Source: an uncultured Bacillaceae bacterium (GTDB taxonomy: Bacteria; Bacillota; Bacilli; Bacillales; Caldibacillaceae). From it: a DNA stretch of 64,000 nt. Shown here in pieces: positions 47,086-54,191 of the stretch (positions are counted from its first letter, which is position 1; each line of letters starts with the position of its first letter). The stretch is from the NCBI GenBank assembly GCA_937951955.1, contig CALGAD010000108.1:97333-161332 (forward strand). Reading direction: 5' to 3'. Made by a program: the position numbers and the translations under genes. The notes below the pieces were generated by a model. That model did not search any database, was not told where the DNA came from, and saw nothing but the letters and a program-made list of their open reading frames with translations.

Positions 47086-47256
47086 GGATAAAAGTATTGG
47101 CTTTGCGAATAACGAATTGGAAGTATGAATATATCGGTAATACGAACATTGGTTATATTTACATCTCAATAAATGGAATTGGAATGTAAAGAATACGGAT
47201 GAAACGAGAAACTTATCGGTCAAATCTTGGAAAAAAGGGTTTTGAGGGTGGAACAA

Positions 47257-47559
47257 ATGGAAGAACGAGTCTTATTGCGTTCAGAGCGCAGAAAAGAAGA
47301 AATGAATGGAGTACAATCCGACAGGGACGTACAACCGGAAGAGGGTAAACGGAAGAAAAGAAAGAAAAAGCCGAGAATCCGCTTGATACCGATCTGGCTG
47401 CGATTAATTATCATTCCGATTTTAATGGCAGTCTTTGCCTTACTCGGCGCCATGCTCGGTTATGGGGTCATTGGTGAAGGCGATCCAAAGGATGCATTAA
47501 AAGTTGAGACATGGACGCATATTTATGATATTATTTTCGAAGGAACAACCGACGAATAA
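47257..47559 (+). CDS. Small EpuA-like membrane protein (RNA polymerase beta-subunit-family label)
   Basis: 100-aa protein with a long basic N-terminus (KRKKRKKKPRIR, about residues 30-44), one membrane helix (about 47-72) and the EpuA-like ending MLGYGVIGEG...WTHIYDIIFEG. Homologues are often labelled DNA-directed RNA polymerase subunit beta, which the sequence does not support as a catalytic role. The ATG at 47257 follows GAGGGTGG by 6 nt; a TTG at 47227 is less likely. Lies 33 nt before fabZ. Confidence 0.75.
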   Translation: MEERVLLRSERRKEEMNGVQSDRDVQPEEGKRKKRKKKPRIRLIPIWLRLIIIPILMAVFALLGAMLGYGVIGEGDPKDALKVETWTHIYDIIFEGTTDE

Positions 47560-47592
47560 AATAGTGAAGGGGTAAAACCCGAAGGAGGAACT

Positions 47593-48027
47593 ATGCTCGA
47601 TATCGAAAAAATCAAAGCAATCATTCCCCACCGTTATCCGTTTTTACTCGTTGACAAAGTTGTGGAAATTGACGAAGGAAAACGTGCGGTCGGATTGAAA
47701 AATGTTTCTGCCAACGAACCCTTTTTTCAAGGCCACTTTCCTCAATATGCGGTAATGCCAGGTGTGTTAATTGTGGAAGCCCTGGCACAGGTCGGTGCTG
47801 TCGCTCTGTTAAGTATGGAAGAAAACAAAGGCCGCCTCGCTTTTTTTGCCGGTATCGATAAATGCCGCTTCCGCAGACAGGTTCGCCCTGGCGATCAATT
47901 GCGTTTGGAAGTGGAAATCATTCGCTACCGCGGCAAAATCGGTAAAGGAAAAGGCATTGCCACCGTGGACGGAGAAGTCGCCTGCGAAGCCGAGATCATG
48001 TTCGCACTAGGCGATGCAGAAGAATAA
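47593..48027 (+). CDS. fabZ: 3-hydroxyacyl-ACP dehydratase FabZ
   Basis: 144-aa hot-dog fold enzyme of type II fatty acid synthesis. The catalytic residues are His48 and Glu62 in [22 protein letters not shown] start after AAGGAGG. Corresponds to ywpB of B. subtilis by position downstream of flhP. A terminator follows. Confidence 0.96.
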   Translation: MLDIEKIKAIIPHRYPFLLVDKVVEIDEGKRAVGLKNVSANEPFFQGHFPQYAVMPGVLIVEALAQVGAVALLSMEENKGRLAFFAGIDKCRFRRQVRPGDQLRLEVEIIRYRGKIGKGKGIATVDGEVACEAEIMFALGDAEE

Positions 48028-48037
48028 TGGAATGTGT

Positions 48038-48065
48038 AAAACAGTCTTTACGGACTGTTTTTTTG
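48038..48065 (+). terminator. Terminator of fabZ
   Basis: AAACAGTC (48038-48045) pairs with GACTGTTT (48053-48060), followed by a run of T. Confidence 0.9.
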
Positions 48066-48118
48066 TATATTTTGTGATTGATGCAGCTGTTGCCAAATAA
48101 ATACTCTAATCCATATTT

Positions 48119-48292
48119 TTTATGAAATTTATATTTACCTTTCGCTCTTTGATGCTGGACTTTCGCGATTCATGATTTCACTTTCACGGTTGTCCGAAAT
48201 CTTTTCGCGAAATTCTATGGTATTCTCGCGCACCAATCGTGAATTTTCGCGGCTTTCCACCGCGATTTCGCAATTACAGATCGATAAATAGC
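48119..48292 (-). repeat. 21-bp phased TTTCGC array (array 5a)
   Basis: Nine units at 48119 (decayed TTTATGA), 48140, 48161, 48182 (TTTCAC), 48203, 48224 (TCTCGC), 48245, 48266 and 48287 (AATAGC), all 21 bp apart, 174 bp. A second array follows after 50 bp in the same orientation. A 151-codon minus-strand frame crosses both. Confidence 0.9.
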
Positions 48293-48342
48293 GCATAAAC
48301 TCATTGACATTCCCATTCGAAGGCCCCGCCTCATCATATTTT

Positions 48343-48516
48343 CTTGTGAAAAAAGTATATAACTTTCGCGTTTTAAAAATTATCTTTCGCGAATTATCAC
48401 ATGCTTTTCGTGAATCATCTTCCATCTTTCGCGACTTTCCTTCAATCTCTCGTGTATTATCCCCATACTCTCGCGAAAAAAATGTGAACTTTCGCGATTT
48501 TCTTCTCCTGTTTTGC
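48343..48516 (-). repeat. 21-bp phased TTTCGC array (array 5b)
   Basis: Nine units at 48343 (decayed CTTGTGA), 48364, 48385, 48406 (TTTCGT), 48427, 48448 (TCTCGT), 48469 (TCTCGC), 48490 and 48511 (TTTTGC), all exactly 21 bp apart, 174 bp. Its own terminal unit shows that it is a separate array and not a continuation of 5a. Confidence 0.9.
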
Positions 48517-48759
48517 AAATAGCAATCCTCCATCATTACCTCCTTCCATGTGATGGTATAAGCATGCCATAAATCCCTGAAAAAATTCACCTGATTTTAA
48601 CGAATACACTTACATCAGTGATTATCCTCTCCGACGGATTTTCCTGTGATTGAAAATAGCAGTCATTTTATTCAAGATGAAAATGAAATTTCTCTTGCAA
48701 ATTTGGGTATCCTAATTCACAGACCAAGTTTGGTCAAATAGTCGGAAAGGAGTAGTACG

Positions 48760-49125
48760 ATGAATTTAAAAAAATTAGGCAAAATTTTAGGTTCCCTGAT
48801 TCTTTCCATGCTGCTACTAGCAGGCTGTGCCAACAATGATGAAGATCCACAAGAGACGAATGACGATGTAAACATAGAAGATGACAACGGCGTTATCGAT
48901 GAGGATCTCAATGATGACGTAAACGATAACGTGAATGATAACAATGGTGACGCAGGCATGGGTGGCGAGAACAGCGGCGGAGGTCAGGGTGGAGTGAATA
49001 ACGGCGGGAATGGAGCACCTCCCGACGGAAATGGTGCTAATGATAATGTCAATGATGGTGAAAATAACGAAGATTTAATTGAGGATGCGGAAGATATCCA
49101 GGATAACGATACGAAGGATGAATAA
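48760..49125 (+). CDS. Acidic low-complexity lipoprotein
   Basis: 121-aa predicted lipoprotein. The signal peptide ends in LLLAGC with the lipidated cysteine at residue 23. The mature part is almost only Asp, Asn, Glu and Gly (about 24-121), with a central glycine-rich stretch, and has no recognised domain. It would be anchored on the outer face of the membrane; such composition suggests disorder and possible cation binding. AAAGGAG precedes the ATG. A terminator follows. Confidence 0.8.
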   Translation: MNLKKLGKILGSLILSMLLLAGCANNDEDPQETNDDVNIEDDNGVIDEDLNDDVNDNVNDNNGDAGMGGENSGGGQGGVNNGGNGAPPDGNGANDNVNDGENNEDLIEDAEDIQDNDTKDE

Positions 49126-49151
49126 TTTTTGAACGTAAATCAAGTCTGAAC

Positions 49152-49190
49152 ATACAAAAAGACAGGGGCATCCCTGTCTCTTTTTCTTTT
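49152..49190. terminator. Bidirectional terminator
   Basis: GACAGGG (49161-49167) pairs with CCCTGTC (49172-49178). It is flanked by an A-run on the left and a T-run on the right, so it can terminate both the lipoprotein gene and the convergent ywpF. Confidence 0.9.
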
Positions 49191-49192
49191 TT

Positions 49193-49618
49193 TCAGCGTT
49201 TGGCTTTGTTCCTTTGTTCAGCCATTTCCTTTTTAAAGGCGGTCAATAGCGCTTCGCCAGATAACCCTTCTTCAATTAAAGTCTCCAATAACTTCTCGGC
49301 ATACCGGTGATCTTTCCGGCGAATCTTCCCCTCCATTAAAACTGTGACATATTCATCGATGATTTTTCGCGACACGATCTTGACATCGAAAAATGCCGGA
49401 TCATTATCCTGCCGGGTGATAATAACCGAAACCGGAAATTCCTCGTGATTCTCATACTCATCAAAATGATGCAAGTATTCTTTCTTGAAAAAAAGCTCAA
49501 GCATCCACGTTCGTTTTTCATTTTCATTGTTAATAATTAAACCGTCCTCAAAGGGAATCTGTATTCTTTTTCCCTGTTTATCCTTCATGCGAAAAGATAC
49601 TAATTTAAAAGTTTTCAT
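49193..49618 (-). CDS. ywpF: YwpF-like protein
   Basis: 141-aa cytosolic protein of the YwpF-like family, which lies near fabZ and ssbB in bacilli; function unknown. Visible conserved parts are the start MKTFKLVSFRM, DGLIINNENEKRTW (about 25-38), VSVIITRQDNDPA and the C-terminal LIEEGLSGEALLTAFKKEM. The reverse ATG follows GGGGTGGG. Assignment rests on remembered family features and position. Confidence 0.75.
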   Translation of the reverse strand: MKTFKLVSFRMKDKQGKRIQIPFEDGLIINNENEKRTWMLELFFKKEYLHHFDEYENHEEFPVSVIITRQDNDPAFFDVKIVSRKIIDEYVTVLMEGKIRRKDHRYAEKLLETLIEEGLSGEALLTAFKKEMAEQRNKAKR

Positions 49619-49781
49619 TTTCCCACCCCAAATTCCTTTAACTTTATTTTACTGGAAACCGGATTAAAAATATAGAATTCATTCATATTCAGCACGAAAA
49701 TAGAAAGGGTTCGTCAACGAACAATGACCATTTACCTAATTAGATACACCGAAGCAATTATCCTGCTAAGGAATAGGTAAA

Positions 49782-49945
49782 ATCATGTGAAAAAAAGCAT
49801 GGTTTCGCGGATCTTTCGTGAAATGAATAAGCCCTTTCGCGATTATTTCCCGCAGTCTCGCAAAAGAAGAAGGTATATTCGCGGAGTATATTTGAGTTCT
49901 CGCGACACGATTACTTTCTTTCGTATAAATACTAGTATATTTCGC
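49782..49945 (-). repeat. 21-bp phased TTTCGC array (array 6)
   Basis: Units at 49814 (TTTCGT), 49835, 49856 (TCTCGC), 49877 (ATTCGC), 49898 (TCTCGC), 49919 (TTTCGT) and 49940 are exactly 21 bp apart. An extra TTTCGC at 49803 is 11 bp (about one helical turn) from its neighbour, and a decayed ATGTGA lies near 49783. It sits between divergent ywpF and the acetamidase gene. Confidence 0.82.
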
Positions 49946-50099
49946 GAAAGATTCGCCATTTCCCCCCTACATTAAATGCTATTACCATAAATAATCCCGG
50001 GAAAAAGCTTGTCATGCAATTAAACAAGCCACATAAAATATATTGTATACGCTTTTAGAAACTATTAAAATATTTCTTAAAAAAAGGGGGAGTGATTTC

Positions 50100-51389
50100 A
50101 TGGTCAAACAAACGGTATATGTCAATACATTTACGGACGGCGTTTTAGACCCGAATGAAAAAATGGAATATGCCGTCAAAGACGGTGGGTATATTGTCGC
50201 CAATACAACGCCCGGTTGCTGGGGACCGATGATTACTCCGGCTTTAAAGGGAGGACATGAGGTAACAAAGCCTGTCTATGTAGAAGGTGCGGAAGTGGGT
50301 GATGCGATTGCCATAAAAATTGAGACGATTCGCGTCACATCGATCGTCACTGCATCGGGAAACGACAAACCCGTGGAAGGAAGATTTCTAGGCGATCCGT
50401 TTGTCGCGGCCCAATGTCCGAATTGCGAAACCGTTAACCCGGAGACAGTCATTAAAGGCATTGGCGAAAAGGCGATCCACTGTAAAAACTGCGATGCTGA
50501 AATCACACCGTTCACGTTTACCCATGCGTACACAATGGCCTTTAATGATGAAAAAACGCTCGGGGTGACATTACACAAGGAAGCTGCGGAAAAGGTAGCT
50601 CAGGATGGACGAACATATATGTGCACACCGGAAAACTCTATTCAAAACCCAATCGTCACCTTTGCGCCCCACGATATGGTTGGCACGATCGCCAGAATTC
50701 GACCATTTCTCGGTCAGCTCGGAACAATGCCGGCAAGACCGATGCCCGACTCGCACAATGCAGGTGATTTTGGACAGGCGCTAATCGAGGCTCCTCATGA
50801 ATTCGGTATCACAAAAGAACAATTAGCAGACCGAACCGATGGTCATATGGACATTAATCGGGTGCGGGAAGGAGCGGTCGTTATCTGTCCAGTAAAAGTC
50901 CCCGGTGGCGGTGTATACCTGGGCGACATGCACGCCATGCAGGGGGATGGTGAAATTGCGGGACATACGACCGATGTTGCCGGGATCGTCACATTGAAGG
51001 TGGATGTCATTAAAAATCTCCAAATTGAAGGACCAATATTACTTCCCGTTGAAGAAGACCTGCCTTATCTAGCCAAACCATTTAGTCGTGAAGAAAAAGA
51101 GAAAGCAAAGAAACTTGCAAAGCAGTGGGGCGTTGCAGAAATTGAGGAATCACTCCCGATTTCCTTCATCGGAACCGGTGCGAATCTGAATGAAGCGACA
51201 ACGAACGGAATGGAACGGGCGGCAAAATTTTTTGATATCTCCGTTCCGGAAGTGATGAATAGAGCGACAATTACTGGATCAATCGAAATCGGCCGTCATC
51301 CTGGTGTCGTCACCGTCACCTTCCTGGCGCCAGAAAAATACTTAATGAAAAAAGGAATACTGGAAATCGTGAAGGAGCAGTATTCATAA
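50100..51389 (+). CDS. Acetamidase/formamidase family protein with zinc-ribbon insert
   Basis: 429-aa amide hydrolase of the FmdA/AmdA family, expected to release ammonia from short amides. Conserved parts include TTPGCWGPMITPAL (36-49), the central PHDMVGTIARIRPFLGQLGTMPARP and the metal-site region GGGVYLGDMHAMQGDGEIAGHT. An insert at about 105-132 carries CPNC (106-109) and CKNC (128-131), a probable structural zinc ribbon. The ATG at 50100 follows GGGGGAGTGA; an upstream ATG at 50043 is not supported. Confidence 0.9.
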   Translation: MVKQTVYVNTFTDGVLDPNEKMEYAVKDGGYIVANTTPGCWGPMITPALKGGHEVTKPVYVEGAEVGDAIAIKIETIRVTSIVTASGNDKPVEGRFLGDPFVAAQCPNCETVNPETVIKGIGEKAIHCKNCDAEITPFTFTHAYTMAFNDEKTLGVTLHKEAAEKVAQDGRTYMCTPENSIQNPIVTFAPHDMVGTIARIRPFLGQLGTMPARPMPDSHNAGDFGQALIEAPHEFGITKEQLADRTDGHMDINRVREGAVVICPVKVPGGGVYLGDMHAMQGDGEIAGHTTDVAGIVTLKVDVIKNLQIEGPILLPVEEDLPYLAKPFSREEKEKAKKLAKQWGVAEIEESLPISFIGTGANLNEATTNGMERAAKFFDISVPEVMNRATITGSIEIGRHPGVVTVTFLAPEKYLMKKGILEIVKEQYS

Positions 51390-51398
51390 ATCGCCAAC

Positions 51399-51436
51399 AA
51401 AAGCCAGTACCTTGTCAAAAGGTGCTGGCTTTTTTG
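51399..51436 (+). terminator. Terminator of the acetamidase gene
   Basis: AGCCAGTACCTT (51402-51413) pairs with AAGGTGCTGGCT (51419-51430) with one T-G pair, followed by a run of T. Confidence 0.92.
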
Positions 51437-51483
51437 ATAAAAGAACGAAAATACGTAATTTTCTATGATAGAATAAATTTTGA

Positions 51484-51496
51484 TGAAACGCTTTCA
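51484..51496. promoter_or_regulatory. LacI-family-like operator before the oxidoreductase gene
   Basis: TGAAACGCTTTCA is an inverted repeat of TGAAA around CGC. It resembles cre and other LacI-family operators but is one base shorter than cre. It lies between a weak -10 (TAGAAT, 51469-51474) and the ribosome binding site. Confidence 0.5.
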
Positions 51497-51517
51497 AGCT
51501 TTGAAAGGAGGCCATAC

Positions 51518-52789
51518 ATGAAACCTCTGGAGGTTGCGCTTATCGGTGCGGGACAGCGCGGGAAAGATGTATACGGAACATATATCGAAAAGCATCCGGA
51601 AAAAATTCGCCTCGTGGCGGTGGCAGAGCCCGATGATGAAAAGCGCCAGGAAGTTATCAAAACGCACAACATCCATCCCCGATATGCTTTTAAAACGTGG
51701 GAGGAACTGCTCGCTCTACCCAAGTTCTGTGATTGCATCATCATCGCAACAAGTGATGCGGACCATTTTGCTCCGGCAAAAGCGGCTTTGGAAAAAGGAT
51801 ATCATCTTTTATTAGAAAAACCGATGTCCAATCGACTGGATGAATCGATCCAGATTGCTCAGCTTGCCAAAAAATACGATCGAAAAGTGATCGTCTCTCA
51901 TGTTTTACGTTATACGCCCTTTTTTTCCACGATTAAACAACTGCTCGATGAGAAGAAAATCGGTGAAGTAGTGACGGTTCAGCACAATGAAAATATCGGA
52001 TTTTTCCATTTTGCCCATAGCTATGTCCGTGGAAACTGGCGCAATGCCAATACGTCAAGTCCGCTAGTACTGGCTAAAAGCTGTCATGATATGGATATTC
52101 TGGTCTGGCTTCTGAACAAAAAAGCAACGAAAATTGCCGCCTTTGGTAACTTGAAATTTTTCACCGAAGAAAATCACCCGGAAGGTGCCGCCGCTTATTG
52201 CGTCCACTGCCCGTTACAAAACACCTGCCCGTATTCGGCTACCCTTATTTACGGCTATCAATTAGGGAAGTGGCCCACATCCGTTGTCACGAATGCCGAA
52301 ACGAAAGAGGAATTATTCAAAGTCCTTGAAACGAGTGATTACGGCCGGTGCGTATTCAAGTCAGATAACAATGTCGTGGACCATATGTCGATCATTATTC
52401 AATTTGAAGACGGCATTACGGCTACCTTTAACATTTCTGCCTTCACCCACGATATTTCGCGAACGATTAAAATTATGGGAACGTACGGGGAAATCCGCGG
52501 TCATATGGAGAAGAACGAAATTGAAGTGTATCAGTTTGGAAAAAAAGATCCAGTCATCATCCGTCCGGAAGTTTCCGAAGGCGGCCATGGCGGTGGAGAT
52601 TATAAGATGATGGATCAATTTGTAGAAATCATGCGTGGAGAAAGAGAAGAGGTATTGACGTCTGCAGAAGTTTCCGTCCAGAGTCATGTAATGGCGTTTG
52701 CGGCAGAAAAATCCCGTTTAGAAGAAGTGTTTGTTGACATTGAAAAATATAAAAAAGAAATCGAACAGCAAATCGGAATATCATCGTAG
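51518..52789 (+). CDS. Gfo/Idh/MocA-family oxidoreductase
   Basis: 423-aa NAD(P)-dependent sugar or cyclitol dehydrogenase. The Rossmann motif is VALIGAGQRG (6-15), the family EKP lies at 100-102, and SCHDMD (188-193) holds the catalytic histidine. A cysteine cluster, Cys228, Cys231 and Cys237 in CVHCPLQNTC, is not part of the basic family fold and may bind a metal. The ATG at 51518 follows AAAGGAGG by 7 nt. A LacI-type operator suggests sugar control; the substrate is unknown. Confidence 0.88.
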   Translation: MKPLEVALIGAGQRGKDVYGTYIEKHPEKIRLVAVAEPDDEKRQEVIKTHNIHPRYAFKTWEELLALPKFCDCIIIATSDADHFAPAKAALEKGYHLLLEKPMSNRLDESIQIAQLAKKYDRKVIVSHVLRYTPFFSTIKQLLDEKKIGEVVTVQHNENIGFFHFAHSYVRGNWRNANTSSPLVLAKSCHDMDILVWLLNKKATKIAAFGNLKFFTEENHPEGAAAYCVHCPLQNTCPYSATLIYGYQLGKWPTSVVTNAETKEELFKVLETSDYGRCVFKSDNNVVDHMSIIIQFEDGITATFNISAFTHDISRTIKIMGTYGEIRGHMEKNEIEVYQFGKKDPVIIRPEVSEGGHGGGDYKMMDQFVEIMRGEREEVLTSAEVSVQSHVMAFAAEKSRLEEVFVDIEKYKKEIEQQIGISS

Positions 52790-52796
52790 CCCCCTT

Positions 52797-52831
52797 ACAC
52801 CTTAAGCCCATTGGTTTAAGGTGTATTTTCC
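52797..52831 (+). terminator. Terminator of the oxidoreductase gene
   Basis: TACACCTTAA (52797-52806) pairs exactly with TTAAGGTGTA (52817-52826), followed by TTTTCC. Confidence 0.88.
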
Positions 52832-53054
52832 TTTTAAAAATAGCCTCGAAAATCCCCACAATTTATTTATAAAAAAAGTGCCCTTTATGCTAAACTTCTT
52901 AAATTAATCCTCAAAGCTACTAATTTTACTAAAATCAAGCGGCAAAATCGCGGAATGATGAATTTTCCCCCTTTGAAATTTCAAAAATCGCCGTTTGCAA
53001 AGGATATGTCCTTTTCACTAATATAAAAGTACCAACCGGAAAGGAGGAGATGGG

Positions 53055-53435
53055 TTGATCAACCAAGTGACACTGGTTGGTCGGCTGACCCGGGACCCGG
53101 AATTAAAGTTTACGACAGAGGGGGTTGCGCTGGCAAACATTACTCTCGCTGTGAATCGAAACTACCGGAATAGTTCCGGGCAAATTGACACGGACTTTGT
53201 CCAGTGTATCCTCTGGCGACGGGTCGCGGAAAATACGGTTCAGTATTGCCGGAAAGGTCAGCTCATCGGTATCACCGGCCGGATCCAAACGAGATCTTAT
53301 ACAAATAAAGATGGGCAAAGGGTCTATGTGACGGAAGTCATTGGCGACAATGTCACATTTTTAAGTAGAAGCCCGCAAGAGCAACAAGATCAACAAGAAC
53401 AACAAGAACCAAAAGCAGATGCAGCACTCGTTTAG
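53055..53435 (+). CDS. ssbB: Single-stranded DNA-binding protein, short SsbB type
   Basis: 126-aa OB-fold protein that coats single-stranded DNA. It begins MINQVTLVGRLTRDPELKFT and has the FVQCILWRRVAENTVQYCRKGQLIGITGRIQTRSY core. The Gln/Glu-rich C-terminal tail is short and lacks the DDDIPF-type acidic tip of SsbA, so it corresponds to B. subtilis SsbB (YwpH), the competence-associated form. TTG start after AAGGAGGAG. A small ORF follows immediately. Confidence 0.92.
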   Translation: MINQVTLVGRLTRDPELKFTTEGVALANITLAVNRNYRNSSGQIDTDFVQCILWRRVAENTVQYCRKGQLIGITGRIQTRSYTNKDGQRVYVTEVIGDNVTFLSRSPQEQQDQQEQQEPKADAALV

Positions 53436-53474
53436 CAGCAGTCTCCCTTTGCAAAACTTTAAAGGAGGTGAAGA

Positions 53475-53618
53475 ATGAAGCAAATCCAGAACCGACATTT
53501 CCAAATCGAAGAAATGGTACAACTTTTAATCCGGATTGTGGGAAATTCCAACAAAAAAATAGCGGAACTTGAAAATCGGGTCAAACAGTTGGAAAAAACA
53601 TACTTGACAAAAGAATAA
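53475..53618 (+). CDS. 47-aa coiled-coil microprotein downstream of ssbB
   Basis: A complete ORF of 47 codons plus stop, with a near-ideal Shine-Dalgarno AAAGGAGGTGA (53461-53471) 3-4 nt before the ATG. The product begins MKQIQNRHFQIEEMVQ and ends in KIAELENRVKQLEKTYLTKE, a hydrophobic heptad pattern typical of a short coiled coil. It starts 39 nt after ssbB, so it is probably cotranscribed. No family recognised; a partner of SsbB or a structural peptide are both possible. Confidence 0.7.
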   Translation: MKQIQNRHFQIEEMVQLLIRIVGNSNKKIAELENRVKQLEKTYLTKE

Positions 53619-54103
53619 GTTTTCGGCAAACAGAAAAGGAGTACTTTGCTTCCGTATGAAAAGGGGAAATCAGAGCAGGAATCTAAGCTAGTGGAATGGA
53701 AAAAGTGCAGTCAAAGGATGGAGAAGGAAAGGAATCATATAAACTGGGAATGAAAGTTTAATAGGAAATAAGGATAGAATGCGATAAGGGAATAAGCGAT
53801 GTTCTTGGGGAGTAAAATGGATGATCAGTACTACTGGGGGAAAATGAAAAGTTCGTTGCATGGGAAAGCCCACAATATCAAATTGTGGGCTTGCTACTTA
53901 CATGTCACACGAGTGTGTCAACAAGTAGGTTGTAGGAAAAAATTGTGAGATGCTATAACATTATCCGTAAGACTATTATACTAAAAAGGTCCTAGAAAAG
54001 ATATACCAAAAAGAAAAAAATTCCTGTTCCCCTCCGCTTCTCGTAAACTACCCTCAAAAAGGTAGTCTCTCCATATCCGCTCATCTAACGCCTTCCAATT
54101 TAC
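53619..54103 (+). other. Region between the ssbB operon and ywqA
   Basis: No confident gene. A 35-codon frame from TTG 53646 to 53753 follows AAAAGGAG and may be translated, but the product is not recognised. A perfect hairpin AAGCCCACAAT (53866-53876) with ATTGTGGGCTT (53882-53892) has no T-run. Confidence 0.45.
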
Positions 54104-54143
54104 ATGGCCTGGAAATAGTTGTGATCTCCAGGCCATATTTTTT
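54104..54143 (+). terminator. Terminator facing ywqA
   Basis: ATGGCCTGGA (54104-54113) pairs with TCCAGGCCAT (54127-54136), followed by ATTTTTTAT. It would end plus-strand transcripts from the ssbB unit and may also stop ywqA. Confidence 0.8.
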
Positions 54144-54191
54144 ATCCGATGAAAGTCTGGAATATTTATTAAATCTTTTCTCTAATACCTA

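Noticed and set aside
48119..48516. CRISPR array
   Set aside because: The repeated core is only 6-10 bp and degenerate with 11-15 bp spacers, and no cas gene is present; CRISPR repeats are longer and nearly identical.
48135..48590. 151-aa reverse ORF
   Set aside because: It is a read-through of arrays 5a and 5b (7-codon period, R-E rich) with no ribosome binding site and no conserved domain.
48710..48745. CtsR operator before the lipoprotein gene
   Set aside because: GGTCAAA is present once, but the second half-site is too degenerate.
52975..53030. ComK box before ssbB
   Set aside because: AAAATCGCCGTTT resembles one AT-box with a mismatch, but no second box at a valid spacing was found.
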